A stretch of 64,000 bases of DNA from Nostoc sp. KVJ3 (GCF_026127265.1 NZ_WWFG01000002.1:2914001-2978000); one strand, 5' to 3'. Shown: positions 18,516-27,796, counted from the first letter of the stretch. The notes: generated from the sequence alone by a model not told the origin. Numbers and translations: made by a program.

Positions 18516-18812
18516 TTAAGAGTCTATTCGTAAAATTTGATACCGATAATAAACATACGTATCAAACAGTGACCCGACGAAACTACAGGTCAAGCTAATT
18601 ACAAATAATCCATGCAGGGGATTCCCACTGCCAAAGGTGGCGAGAAAACGTACAATCTGAGTAGCGATCGCCTCAGTTAACTCTTGTAAACCGGGGAAGT
18701 AGCCAATGAAGGATAGAAAGAGTAGTCCACCGCCAACTAGGAAGATAGGAGCGATAAAACTAAAAACGATCGTAAGTAGTAAAGAGCGGAGAAAGTTAAT
18801 GAAAATAGTCAT
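18516..18812 (-). CDS. small membrane protein of unknown function
   Basis: The 98 residues contain two or three hydrophobic segments (about 5-38 and 65-85). The first resembles an uncleaved signal anchor. I do not recognise a named family. The organisation suggests an inner-membrane protein; it stands alone between long spacers. Confidence 0.6.
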   Translation of the reverse strand: MTIFINFLRSLLLTIVFSFIAPIFLVGGGLLFLSFIGYFPGLQELTEAIATQIVRFLATFGSGNPLHGLFVISLTCSFVGSLFDTYVYYRYQILRIDS

Positions 18813-19274
18813 TTAGGACAAACTCCGTGAGTAGAGATAACAAGAGCTAGATAGCGGTTTGTCATTTTCTACAATACGTGCGATCGCTCCTAAGCAGACA
18901 ATCTGTCAAAAATCTTAAGTTTTCATTAAAAGAAGCGGCTACCAGTTACAGCAAATGCTGGGTATCTCAAAAATGACTTAAATCTACAAAAACCCTGCAA
19001 AACCAAGCTTATAGCTAAGATTAGCACCTACTTATTTGGTTTACAGTGCATTTAATAGTAGCTTTATTTTCTGAGAGCATATTTAATCTAAGTTAATATT
19101 CAGCCCTATGGGAGGAGTTGGGACAGACGTGATTAATCGCCTTCCTATGGGAGTAGAGAATAGAAAGGCAAGAGGTAATTATTTAATTCTCCCCATGCCC
19201 AATGCCCAATGCCCATTCCCTATCCCAATCAATTCCGCTATTCTTAAGGCAGTTACCGAGTTAGCTATAGAACA
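18813..19274. other. spacer before the MlaE-like gene
   Basis: It carries a CCCAATG heptanucleotide run (about 19190-19220) and a TTAATCGCC fragment of the GTAGAGACGCG repeat family. No gene is seen; the promoter of the 19.3-22.8 kb group probably lies here. Confidence 0.5.
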
Positions 19275-20072
19275 TTGAACCAGACTACATCCAAATCCAG
19301 TTTAGGAGAATGGAGTCAGCGATTGCTGGCAGCGATTTTTCTGGGTGGGCAAGTCCTAGTTCACCTATTGAGAGGCAAAATCCATCGGCGCAATACCTTA
19401 GAACAAATGGCAGCAGTTGGGCCTGATTCCCTATTTATTGCCCTCTTGACGGCTATTTTCGTCGGCGCGGTGTTTACCATTCAGGTAGCGCGGGAATTTA
19501 TCAACTTTGGTGCAGGAAACATTATTGGCGGAGTGCTTTCCATAGCATTGACACGAGAACTTTCTCCCGTGTTGACAGCAGTGGTTTTGGCAGGGCGAGT
19601 CGGTTCCGCCTTTGCAGCCGAAATCGGTACCATGCGCGTAACAGAACAAATAGATGCCATGTTGATGTTAAAAACAGATCCAATCGATTATCTGGTTATT
19701 CCCCGCGTTCTTGCTTGCTGTTTAATGCTACCAATTTTAACCCTCCTGTCTTTGATAACAGGGATGTTAGGAGGATTCATAATTGCGACAAATGTCTACA
19801 ACCTGTCTGATACAGTATTTCTAGATTCAGCCCGTAACTTTCTTGGTATCTGGGATATTATTAGCGCCATGATTAAGGCGTGTTGTTTTGGCATTTTAAT
19901 AGCCGTAATTGGTTGCAGTTGGGGATTAACGACAACAGGAGGAGCCAAAGGTGTAGGACAGTCAACCACAACTGCTGTTGTGACTGCTTTGCTGATTATA
20001 TTTGTTAGTAACTTCTTTCTTTCTTGGTTAATGTTTCAGGGACTTGGCAGTGCATTTTTGAAAGGCTTATAA
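19275..20072 (+). CDS. MlaE/YrbE-family ABC permease
   Basis: The 265-residue polytopic membrane protein of the MlaE family is the permease of phospholipid/sterol ABC systems (Mla in Proteobacteria, TGD1 in plastids). The family motif is clear at about 80-130: LSIALTRELSPVLTAVVLAGRVG, then SAFAAEIGTMRVTEQIDAM. About five hydrophobic helices are visible. The plastid homologue imports lipids, so a role in lipid traffic between the two membranes is likely. No MlaF ATPase or MCE protein is encoded next to it. The TTG at 19275 is the best start seen. Confidence 0.88.
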   Translation: MNQTTSKSSLGEWSQRLLAAIFLGGQVLVHLLRGKIHRRNTLEQMAAVGPDSLFIALLTAIFVGAVFTIQVAREFINFGAGNIIGGVLSIALTRELSPVLTAVVLAGRVGSAFAAEIGTMRVTEQIDAMLMLKTDPIDYLVIPRVLACCLMLPILTLLSLITGMLGGFIIATNVYNLSDTVFLDSARNFLGIWDIISAMIKACCFGILIAVIGCSWGLTTTGGAKGVGQSTTTAVVTALLIIFVSNFFLSWLMFQGLGSAFLKGL

Positions 20073-20184
20073 GAGAGACGCGAAAAATCTTTGTCTGTAC
20101 AGTTAGAAGTAGAGATGCTATTAATCGTGTCTGTTAAAACTCCGAATTCCTCACTCCTAGTTATTGACTCCTAAAATAGGAGAT

Positions 20185-20601
20185 ATGCCTACTAATAAAC
20201 CAGGATTTAAGACTGTGACCAGTTCATTTGCTTCTAACTCCACATCAACGGTAGAACTCAAGCCTAGTTACAATATACCTATAGTGTTGGTGCTTGCCGC
20301 TATTCCACTACTATGGGTACAACCGTGGGTAGGCTCCATTTTCACACTGTTTGGTTTGTTTCTCATGTTTCAGGCGTTAACACTGCGGTTGCAATTTACC
20401 GTAACCGACTTAGATATTTACAGAGGCGAAAAATTGATTCGGCGCTTTCCCTACCAAGAATGGCAAAACTGGCGAATCTTCTGGAATGTAGTCCCCATCT
20501 TGTTTTATTTTAAAGAAATTAAAAGCATTCACTTTTTGCCAATTTTATTTGATCCCAACGCCTTGAAAACTTGCTTAGAACAACGTTGTCCACGTATTTA
20601 G
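20185..20601 (+). CDS. DUF3119-family membrane protein
   Basis: The 138 residues are chosen from ATG 20185, which has AGGAG just upstream; a TTG start would add seven. A hydrophobic hairpin (about 35-75) is followed by a cytoplasmic part with YRGEKLIRRFPYQEWQNWRIFW, typical of DUF3119, a family confined largely to cyanobacteria and plastids. Function unknown. It sits between mlaE-like and DUF3086 genes in one orientation. Confidence 0.75.
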   Translation: MPTNKPGFKTVTSSFASNSTSTVELKPSYNIPIVLVLAAIPLLWVQPWVGSIFTLFGLFLMFQALTLRLQFTVTDLDIYRGEKLIRRFPYQEWQNWRIFWNVVPILFYFKEIKSIHFLPILFDPNALKTCLEQRCPRI

Positions 20602-20816
20602 TGCTGATAGATTACAGAACTGGGGGATTTTGCCCCAAATCTCACTAAGCTTGATTTTGTACAACTTCCCAAAGAATTGGTATGAGTACCGTCTGTGCTG
20701 AGTCGTTTTGATCTAAACTCATAACTCAGCACTCATTACTCACGACTTTTATGGCAGGTCAATTGTAATATTTCTGAAAGCTATTTATTTGCGTCATAGG
20801 AATTACACTATTGTTT

Positions 20817-22082
20817 ATGAACCCAGAGGCATCTCAAACCCCAGAACCAATTGATGAGCGGTTGGCAGAACAAGAACAACAGAACAATGCAGTTGAACAT
20901 CCAGTCAATCCATCTGTTGAGTCAGTGGGAGAAACAGGAGGCGTTAGCTCATCAGAAGACTACGCAACTTTTGAGCCACTCATCTCCAATGCAGAAGTGG
21001 TAGATACGACAGTAGAGCTAACAGAAAATTCAAATGGCGAGTTTGTAGCGCAGTCAGAAGCGGAAAATACCGCTCTGGGATCAGAAATAGGATCGTTATT
21101 ATATAGAGAAGCAGAACAGCGAGTAGCAGAGTTACAGAGCGCAGAAGCAGCACTTAAGGAAGAAATAGCCAAGCTGCAAGCTTCTTACAAAAACCTTCAG
21201 GCACAGGTGAGTGAAACTCAAACCTCACTAGGACGACTCGTGCAAGAGTCGTTGGTGCAGTTAGAACAACGCAAACAAACTCTGCAAATTTCTGTAGAAC
21301 AACTAGAACGCCGTCAAGAACGTATCCGCAACGAGATGCGAACCACTTTTGCTGGTACATCCCAAGACTTGGCAATTCGGGTGCAGGGTTTTAAAGACTA
21401 TCTCACGGGTAGTTTACAGGATTTGGCCGTTGCAGCTGAACAATTGCAACTTACACCAAGTGTGGTGGAACGAGAAAAACCATCTGTAAAAGACACTAAA
21501 GCAGTTGAACCCCAACTTGGAATACCACAATTTGCCCAACAACAGTTTCAAGATACTACAAAGCAAATTCGCCGCTTAATTGATCAATACCGCAATAAAC
21601 CAGATTATTACGGGCCAGCGTGGCAACTACGTCGTACCTTTGAACCAATCCATGCAGAACGAGTCTCTAACTGGTTTTTTACTCAAGGGGGACGGGGTGG
21701 TTTGCGGACAATGGGTAGTCGCTTACAAAATATTCTGATTGCATCATCTGCAATTTCGATATTACACAAGCTGTATGGCGATCGCATTCGTACCTTAGTT
21801 TTAGCTAATACACCGGAGCGATTAGGTGAATGGCGGCGCGGCTTGCAAGACTGTTTAGGAATCGGTCGCCCAGATTTTGGCCCAGACCGGGGCGTGGTAT
21901 TATTTGAGGCATCTGATGCTCTGGCTCAGAAAGCAGACCGATTGACAAAAGCCAATCAACTGCCCTTAATTATCATTGACGATTCAGAGGAGCAAATCAG
22001 TTTATCACTGCTGCAATTTCCCCTGTGGTTAGCCTTTGCTCCTGACCCCAAAACCGTGAGAAACTATGATGATGATTTTTAA
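20817..22082 (+). CDS. DUF3086-family protein with coiled coil
   Basis: The 421 residues from ATG 20817 fall in three parts: an acidic, low-complexity N terminus (1-90), a long coiled coil (about 95-175) and a C-terminal globular domain (about 235-421) with YGPAWQLRRTFEPIHAERV and GGRGGLRTMGSRLQNIL, characteristic of DUF3086. No enzyme motif is evident. The coiled coil suggests a scaffolding role; its neighbours suggest the envelope lipid context. Confidence 0.75.
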   Translation: MNPEASQTPEPIDERLAEQEQQNNAVEHPVNPSVESVGETGGVSSSEDYATFEPLISNAEVVDTTVELTENSNGEFVAQSEAENTALGSEIGSLLYREAEQRVAELQSAEAALKEEIAKLQASYKNLQAQVSETQTSLGRLVQESLVQLEQRKQTLQISVEQLERRQERIRNEMRTTFAGTSQDLAIRVQGFKDYLTGSLQDLAVAAEQLQLTPSVVEREKPSVKDTKAVEPQLGIPQFAQQQFQDTTKQIRRLIDQYRNKPDYYGPAWQLRRTFEPIHAERVSNWFFTQGGRGGLRTMGSRLQNILIASSAISILHKLYGDRIRTLVLANTPERLGEWRRGLQDCLGIGRPDFGPDRGVVLFEASDALAQKADRLTKANQLPLIIIDDSEEQISLSLLQFPLWLAFAPDPKTVRNYDDDF

Positions 22083-22159
22083 ATGAGTTATTGGGCATTG
22101 GGCATTGGTCAAGAGTAATATCTCTTGACTTTTTTAAATTTTGAATTTTGAATTTTATT

Positions 22160-22840
22160 ATGGCTATTTGGTTAACCGGATGTGCAGCAATTGTGGTCAT
22201 AGCATACCTACTGGGTTCTTTTCCCACTGGGTACATTGCTGTGAAGCAGTTAAAGGGTATTGATATTCGGGAAGTTGGCTCAGGTTCCACTGGGGCAACT
22301 AATGTGCTAAGAACATTGGGGAAAGGGCCAGGAGCATTGGTTTTAGGACTTGACTCTTTAAAAGGAGTATTAGCGATCGCTCTAGTTTACTGGTTATTCT
22401 ATTTTGCACGCAGTCAAAATTTTATCCCTCCAACGGTAGATGCACAAGTGTGGCAACCGTGGATAGTGACCTTAGCTGGGTTAGCTGCCATCCTGGGACA
22501 TAGTAAATCAATTTTTTTGGGCTTTACTGGCGGTAAATCTGTTGCTATTAGCTTGGGGATTTTGTTGGCCATGAGTTGGCAGATAGGTTTAGCAACAGCT
22601 GGTGTGTTTGCCATTGTTGTGGGGATATCGCGGATTGTCTCTTTGAGTTCAATTGTCGGTGCGATCGCAGTTTCCATTTTCATGGTACTTTTGCATCAAC
22701 CATTACCCTATATTCTGTTTGGGATTGCCGGCGGGTTATATGTGATTTTGCGCCATCGCACGAATATTGAGCGATTGCTTGCTGGTACTGAGCCAAAAAT
22801 TGGGCAAAATGTAGCGACGGAACCAGAACCAACTGCATGA
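22160..22840 (+). CDS. plsY: glycerol-3-phosphate acyltransferase PlsY
   Basis: The 226-residue integral-membrane enzyme transfers acyl groups from acyl-phosphate to glycerol-3-phosphate, the first step of phospholipid synthesis. The three family motifs are present: GSGSTGATNVLRTLGKG (about 43), LGHSKSIFLGFTGGKSVA (about 111) and the C-terminal HRTNIERLLAGTEPK (about 200). ATG 22160 is preferred over a TTG four codons earlier. It is the last gene of the co-directional group starting with the MlaE-like permease. Confidence 0.93.
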   Translation: MAIWLTGCAAIVVIAYLLGSFPTGYIAVKQLKGIDIREVGSGSTGATNVLRTLGKGPGALVLGLDSLKGVLAIALVYWLFYFARSQNFIPPTVDAQVWQPWIVTLAGLAAILGHSKSIFLGFTGGKSVAISLGILLAMSWQIGLATAGVFAIVVGISRIVSLSSIVGAIAVSIFMVLLHQPLPYILFGIAGGLYVILRHRTNIERLLAGTEPKIGQNVATEPEPTA

Positions 22841-22863
22841 TTCAGCAACCGCAAATAGATAAC

Positions 22864-23121
22864 TTACGGATTAATGTTCCCTTTCATTAAACGGTGGATA
22901 AGGCGGCAAGGCCAGAAAAAAGCTCCACAAATACTGACTGAGGCGATGGCGGCCACAACCCGCCAAACTGAACTAGACTCAGTGGCAGACTCTGAAGGGT
23001 GAGTTTCTGTACTTTTAGCTAGTTCTGGGACTGAACGAGATAGCTGACTGGCTGTACTCACCCCTTCAATCGCTGCTCCAATTAGATAAGCTACTAGGGC
23101 AATTACTAGCCAGTGATTCAT
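22864..23121 (-). CDS. small hypothetical membrane protein
   Basis: The 85 residues from ATG 23121 show two hydrophobic segments, at about 3-18 and 50-70, separated by a Ser/Thr/Glu-rich loop. I recognise no family. It converges on plsY with 23 bases between. Confidence 0.5.
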   Translation of the reverse strand: MNHWLVIALVAYLIGAAIEGVSTASQLSRSVPELAKSTETHPSESATESSSVWRVVAAIASVSICGAFFWPCRLIHRLMKGNINP

Positions 23122-23180
23122 AATATTCAACTGTTTGAACTCTGAGCGTATGCTTGGCAGTGAGCAATCGATTTCTCGTG

Positions 23181-23420
23181 CTAATGATTGCCGCCTTGCC
23201 CGAAGGATAACCGACCTTCAGCCGTATCACGAATGAGGGGCAGTTTAGATTTTATATAAGTATTGAGGCTGCTATCTGCCTGAGCATCAATCACCTGCTC
23301 CGCTTTTACCTGTTGGAGAAGCAATTGTACTAAAGCAGCATCGTCAAAATGCAGCAGGGTGCTGACCTGAGTAGACTCGATTACAGCCCAAAGCTGTTGC
23401 ATCATTTTTGCTGTTACCAT
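23181..23420 (-). CDS. small hypothetical soluble protein
   Basis: The 79 residues are probably mostly helical (MQQLWAVIESTQVSTLLHFDDAALVQ...), with a C-terminal region LPLIRDTAEGRLSFGQGG. It looks like a conserved cyanobacterial small protein, but I cannot name the family. It runs in the same direction as the membrane protein gene downstream, 59 bases away. Confidence 0.55.
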   Translation of the reverse strand: MVTAKMMQQLWAVIESTQVSTLLHFDDAALVQLLLQQVKAEQVIDAQADSSLNTYIKSKLPLIRDTAEGRLSFGQGGNH

Positions 23421-23607
23421 GAGTCTGTAACCTCTTAAGCTTTTCTTTATATTTACACAGGTTTGGAATTTGTGGTTAGTTTTTATCTAAAGATTTATAA
23501 AGATGGAAACTGAAAATACCTGAGTAAGCCAATATGGTTAACCTATGGCGTTTTCCAATTGATTTAAAAGCCATAATGCAGATATTCTTCCTTAGCTCGA
23601 TTTTAAT

Positions 23608-23710
23608 CCATCTAAACCTCCGGGGTACTCCCGCCACATTGGTACTCCAATTGGCGGTGAGGGGGTAGTCCGGGGTAAATACAAGGGTTCGATACCCTTG
23701 TATTTACCAA
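23608..23710. repeat. 103-base structured repeat, copy 2
   Basis: It is near-identical to 11042-11144. The right half is a 15-bp hairpin (23674-23708, loop TCGAT). On the + strand it ends in TTTACCA, immediately before the stop codon of the small RHH gene on the minus strand. For that gene the hairpin would act as a 3' structure. Confidence 0.85.
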
Positions 23711-23711
23711 A

Positions 23712-23852
23712 TCATTGGTTTTTAATTTTCTTTCTAAGACTACGAATGAATTCACGTATTACCTCGGTTTGGGTTCTATCTTGTTCTTGGCAGTAGGCTT
23801 TTAATATTTCCAACTCTTGCTCTGGAAGCCTGATATCTATGCGAGTAGTCAT
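23712..23852 (-). CDS. 46-residue ribbon-helix-helix (CopG-like) protein
   Basis: ATG at 23852-23850 opens a 47-codon frame that ends at TGA 23714-23712. The product begins MTTRIDIRLPEQELEILKAY and continues CQEQDRTQTEVIREFIRSL, then a basic tail. The N-terminal beta strand with alternating basic and hydrophobic residues (TRIDIRLP) followed by two helices is the classic RHH fold, a DNA-binding dimer. It is divergent from tnpB with 36 bases between the two starts, so it probably represses the shared promoter region. It is too short for usual gene-length cut-offs. Confidence 0.75.
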   Translation of the reverse strand: MTTRIDIRLPEQELEILKAYCQEQDRTQTEVIREFIRSLRKKIKNQ

Positions 23853-23888
23853 ATAGAAAAGTACGGAGTAATGCTGTACAATAGTTAT

Positions 23889-25147
23889 ATGCTACTAACT
23901 TATCAGTTCAAACTCAATCCTACTTCCGAACAAGTTGTCATTCTTGAAACTTGGGGCGAGTTGCTGCGTCGCCACTGGAACTACGCGCTAGGGGAAAGAC
24001 TAGACTGGTTAAGACGTACAAGGTCGCAGATTGACCGATGTAGCTTGATTTCTGAGCCAATTGGGAGGATACCAGACAAACCTGATTACTATACACAAGC
24101 GAGTGACCTTAAGCGAACCAAAGAGCTATTTCCTGACTACAAAAACATTTATGCCGATTGCCAACAACAAAACCTGATGAGGTTGGACAAGGCGTGGAAA
24201 CGATGGCTAATACCTGACAAGAAAGGGAAAAGGGGAGGAAAACCACGTTTTAAAAAACGTGGTGATATAAGTTCATTTACTTTTCCGCGTGTTAACCATC
24301 CCAAAGCAGGCGCACATCTTACAGGTAACGTTCTCAAACTATCCAAGATTGGTGAGATTGAGGTTGTCTTACATCGACCAATACCAGATGGTTTTGAGAT
24401 TAAGCAAGCAACGATTTTAAGTAAGGCTGATGGCTGGTATTGCAGTTTTTCTTTAGAAGATAAAACCGTTCCTACCTTACTGCCTATTGATGAAATCAGA
24501 ACGGCTACTGGCATAGATGTTGGGTTGGAGAAGTTTTTAACTGCTGCTGATGGACAAAGCATTGAAGTGCCTCAGTATTATCGCGCTTCACAGTCAACAT
24601 TAGCGCGTCAGCAACGTAAACTTGCTCGTAAAGTTAAAGGGTCTAAGAACTATCAGAAGCAATCTAACAAGGTTGCTAGGCTTCACTTGCACGTTGCAAG
24701 ACAAAGAAAAGAGTTTCATTATCATGTCGCTCATTGGTTGATTAATTTCTATGATTTGATTGTTTTTGAGAACCTAAACATTAAAGGTTTAGCTAGGACA
24801 CGATTAGCTAAATCAATACTGGATGTTGCATGGGGTGCATTCCTCCAAATTATGCAAGCAGTATTATGCAAGCAGTAGCGGTAAGACGCGGCAAACATAC
24901 ACTTGGAGTTGACCCCAGAGGCACAAGTATTGATTGTTCGAGTTGTGGTGAAAGGGTCGAAAAAACCCTTGCAATCCGTGTTCATAGTTGTTCTTGTGGA
25001 CTGGTAATTGACCGCGACTGGAACAGCGCACTTAATCTTTTAAAGCGTGGGTCGGTTGGACTACCGATTCCTGGCTGTGGAGGCTTAGGGGATACCCAGC
25101 CCGTGAAGCAGCAAGTCTCTTATGTGAATTTGAGTGTCGGACGCTAA
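23889..25147 (+). pseudogene. tnpB: tnpB, RNA-guided nuclease of an IS605-family element, frameshifted
   Basis: Starting at ATG 23889 (MLLTYQFKLNPTSEQ), the frame carries the TnpB N-terminal domain and RuvC-I (TGIDVGLEKFLTAADG, about residue 222). RuvC-II follows with Glu in LIVFENLNIKGLAR. The frame then stops at 24878 because attatgcaagcagt is duplicated in tandem at 24849-24876. The shifted frame continues with the zinc finger (DCSSCGERVEK...CSCG) and RuvC-III Asp (IDRDWNSALNLL) to 25147. Removing one 14-base unit restores 414 residues. No tnpA adjoins. The gene is likely inactive, though the mutation is recent and precisely reversible. Confidence 0.9.
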
Positions 25148-25178
25148 CTGAAAAGCAGTTAGCGGTGAGAGTTGTCAC
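25142..25178 (+). ncRNA. right-end hairpin / omega RNA scaffold of the tnpB element
   Basis: Stem CGCTAACTG/CAGTTAGCG with loop AAAAG overlaps the tnpB stop and is followed by GTGAGAGTTGTCAC. The relic at 11478-11516 shares the pairing and the trailing motif while the stem sequence differs. In known IS605 systems this 3' part forms the guide RNA scaffold, and the guide is the flanking host sequence just outside the element. The exact element end is not visible. Confidence 0.55.
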
Positions 25179-25293
25179 TTTTATGGCAATGCTCAAGCTG
25201 ACGCTGAAAGTTAGAGTTTAGCCCTATCAAGAGAACCAAGTTTTTAAATTTGGATAAAGTCGAGATTAAGAAAATTAGAATTTTTCTAAAAAT

Positions 25294-25866
25294 TTATTGT
25301 GAAACTCTCGCACAAGCTCCTTCTTGACCAGAAGGATCGGGAAAAATCGCTAAGGTGTGATATTCAGGGTTATCTGTTCCATATATCACTCGGAAAGTAT
25401 ACAACTTATTTCTACCTTGCGCTTCGGTAACAACTGTTAAAAGTGTATTACTTGTGTTGGCAAGTCCAGGAATGTTCAGTTTTTGAATTCGTCTGAGTTG
25501 AATTACATTTGCTGCGGAGTTTTTGCAATCTCCTGAATTAGTATTAGCTTCTTGACCAAACTGCATACATACAGGGCCATCAAAATCTAGAGTTACCTGT
25601 GATGGATCGTTTAACCAAACTTTTTTAATTACCTCTCCAGCCGGAATAAAGCTTAAGTTGGTTCCTTGTTGATACCAAATTTTGATTGTAGGTATTAGTC
25701 CCCCCAAACCCTGTGCTTGGCAAGAAAATATGGAACGCAGAACAGCGTTATTAGCACCAGCACGGCCTACCAATAAGAACATAGCAACCGATAAAACTAA
25801 GGAGGCTATAGGTAGGAAATAATAATTATATGGGGTATTTCCTGACAAGTTAGTATTCTTTTTCAT
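25294..25866 (-). CDS. membrane-anchored protein at the end of the T4SS-like cluster
   Basis: The 190 residues from ATG 25866 begin with a short cytoplasmic part and one membrane helix (about 16-35), followed by a periplasmic domain with four or five Cys residues (FSCQAQ, VCMQFG, DCKNS, ACARV). That spacing would suit disulphides. I do not recognise the family. It is the last gene of the minus-strand run that encodes VirB-like proteins, 355 bases after the VirB10-like gene, so it may or may not belong. Confidence 0.55.
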   Translation of the reverse strand: MKKNTNLSGNTPYNYYFLPIASLVLSVAMFLLVGRAGANNAVLRSIFSCQAQGLGGLIPTIKIWYQQGTNLSFIPAGEVIKKVWLNDPSQVTLDFDGPVCMQFGQEANTNSGDCKNSAANVIQLRRIQKLNIPGLANTSNTLLTVVTEAQGRNKLYTFRVIYGTDNPEYHTLAIFPDPSGQEGACARVSQ

Positions 25867-26221
25867 GGTTGCAAATCGGTAGATTGAGGGGAAAGTTGAA
25901 AGAGAACTTATTACCAATTACTATTACCCAATCTCAAGTCTAAAGTTATGATTGGAAAATTTCATTCAAAAGTAGTCTTTTATTCGCTCTCATTTGATCG
26001 GAGCAGCTAAACTGACACATCAAACAAAGATTAATGAAAGACTTTAATTCTAGTTTGAATAAAAGTAATCCCAATAGAGATAGGGGATGTTTGGTAGTAT
26101 ATCTAAGGGTAATAACTTTACTTTTTAAGCATTTCCATATTAAGAATAGAAGAGCTTAAATTGAATTCTCAAATGTCTTACTATATTTGACTACGAGATT
26201 TTAAATTATAAATCCTATCTC
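25867..26221. other. spacer inside the T4SS-like run
   Basis: It is AT-rich and I see no gene or strong repeat. It could hold a separate promoter for the last gene of the run. Confidence 0.45.
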
Positions 26222-27796
26222 CTAAAGCTGAATTGGTTGATTAACGTATATTTCAATATTTGTACCGGCTGGTAAAAACCAGACATTGGTTTGTTGTGAC
26301 ATTTGGGCGATCGCTTGTTGATTACGTTGGGCAATTTGGGGTACTACAGAGTTTAAACCCCCTTCTACAACTCCAGCTGCAAGGTTGCGTCTATTCTTGG
26401 TGACAGTAGTAAGAGTTGTGCTGCTAGTGGTGTTGCCGTCAACGGTACTTTGTGTGGTAATTGGTTGGAGTTCACTATCACTACGATTTACTAATTCTGC
26501 TGCTTTACTGATACCTCCCAAAACAAATAGTCCTGTATCCATTGATGCTATAGATGAACCTTGACCAGGAAATTTATTTGCGATTAAAGGTTTACCTTGG
26601 GTACCACGAATAATAATTGCATTGTTGGGTAAGCTTTGTTCTGTCGAGTTGCCATTATTTTGCGAGATAACTTTAACTACGTTCATCTGCAAAAGACCTT
26701 GCTCGGAAAGAGAACGGACTTCAGTGAGAAATTCGGTGTTCGCAGGTAGAGCAGGAGAGCCATTTTTGCATTTTAGTGGTTCTTGCAATCGGATCACAAA
26801 TACGTTTTTCTGTTCACCTGTATCATTTCCACTATTCCCAGAGGTTGACTTAGTAGTTTCTCCAAATATCGCCGTCGCTAACACAGCTTTAGCACTAGCC
26901 CCGACCGCTAAACATTGCTGTCCCTGCGGTTGCGCTTGACTGATCATAGAAGGACTAGCTTGCGGTTGTGGGCTTGGTGTCTGTTGCGGCGTATTATTTG
27001 GAGGTTCAGAAGCAACTGGCGTGTTATTGGGTTGATCGGTAGCATTTACTTGACCGTAGCTACCTAACTTTGATAATCTTGCCCACTCTTCAAATGGGCT
27101 TGGTGGAGTTGTATTAACTACGGGTTCAGTGTTTGGCTGGATAACTGGTACTTGGGATGATGGTAAAGGTTGGGCTGGTACTCTAACGATACGTTCAACT
27201 GTTACTGGCCGAGGGATGTAAACTGCCGGTGGGGGTGTGGGAATCACTTTCTGTATACCTCTGGAAGAAACTGATGGTTCTTGTAAGGCTACTGTAGTCC
27301 TTGATTTTGCCATTCTAAGCTGTTGTTGGGCAGCTTTGACTAACTCTGCTTGTTCAGTGAGGGCTAATTTCGTTTTCAGAGTATCTACTTCGCCTGCTAG
27401 CTGTTGTGAGGTAGATTCATTGGTTGGTTGCGATCGCACTTCTGGAGAGACAATACTTTTGGGCTTTTGACTGTTGCTACCCATCAACTGGGACAAAAAC
27501 ACACCACCGACCAAAACGATCGCTAAGGTACCAGCCCCAACCAAGCCTAATTTTGCAAAGGGATTAGATGAGAGTGGTTGCTTAGTCTGAACTTCTTGTG
27601 GTTGAGCAATTGACTCTTGGGGTGTTGCAGAGTCTTCTGATTCTTGGCGATTGCCAGAAGAAGCTTCTTCAAAGCCGACCAACCTTGACATCTCTGATTC
27701 CCAATCTAAAGATTCTACTTCTGGTTGGCGATCGTCGGTAGTTAGAGTAAAGCCATTTTGGGGAGGAGTTTCCGCAGGAATTGAATATCGGGTCAT
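26222..27796 (-). CDS. VirB10/TrbI-like protein
   Basis: The start at 27796 overlaps the preceding stop as ATGA, implying coupled translation. The 524 residues have the VirB10 layout: a cytoplasmic N terminus of about 90 residues, one membrane helix (LGLVGAGTLAIVLVGGVFLS), a coiled-coil segment, a Pro-rich stretch (about 190-280) and a C-terminal beta-rich domain ending VWFLPAGTNIEIYVNQPIQL, typical of TrbI/VirB10. VirB10 spans the periplasm and links inner- and outer-membrane parts of a type IV secretion system. Sequence similarity is weak by eye, so the call rests on architecture, the C-terminal motif and neighbours. Confidence 0.7.
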   Translation of the reverse strand: MTRYSIPAETPPQNGFTLTTDDRQPEVESLDWESEMSRLVGFEEASSGNRQESEDSATPQESIAQPQEVQTKQPLSSNPFAKLGLVGAGTLAIVLVGGVFLSQLMGSNSQKPKSIVSPEVRSQPTNESTSQQLAGEVDTLKTKLALTEQAELVKAAQQQLRMAKSRTTVALQEPSVSSRGIQKVIPTPPPAVYIPRPVTVERIVRVPAQPLPSSQVPVIQPNTEPVVNTTPPSPFEEWARLSKLGSYGQVNATDQPNNTPVASEPPNNTPQQTPSPQPQASPSMISQAQPQGQQCLAVGASAKAVLATAIFGETTKSTSGNSGNDTGEQKNVFVIRLQEPLKCKNGSPALPANTEFLTEVRSLSEQGLLQMNVVKVISQNNGNSTEQSLPNNAIIIRGTQGKPLIANKFPGQGSSIASMDTGLFVLGGISKAAELVNRSDSELQPITTQSTVDGNTTSSTTLTTVTKNRRNLAAGVVEGGLNSVVPQIAQRNQQAIAQMSQQTNVWFLPAGTNIEIYVNQPIQL

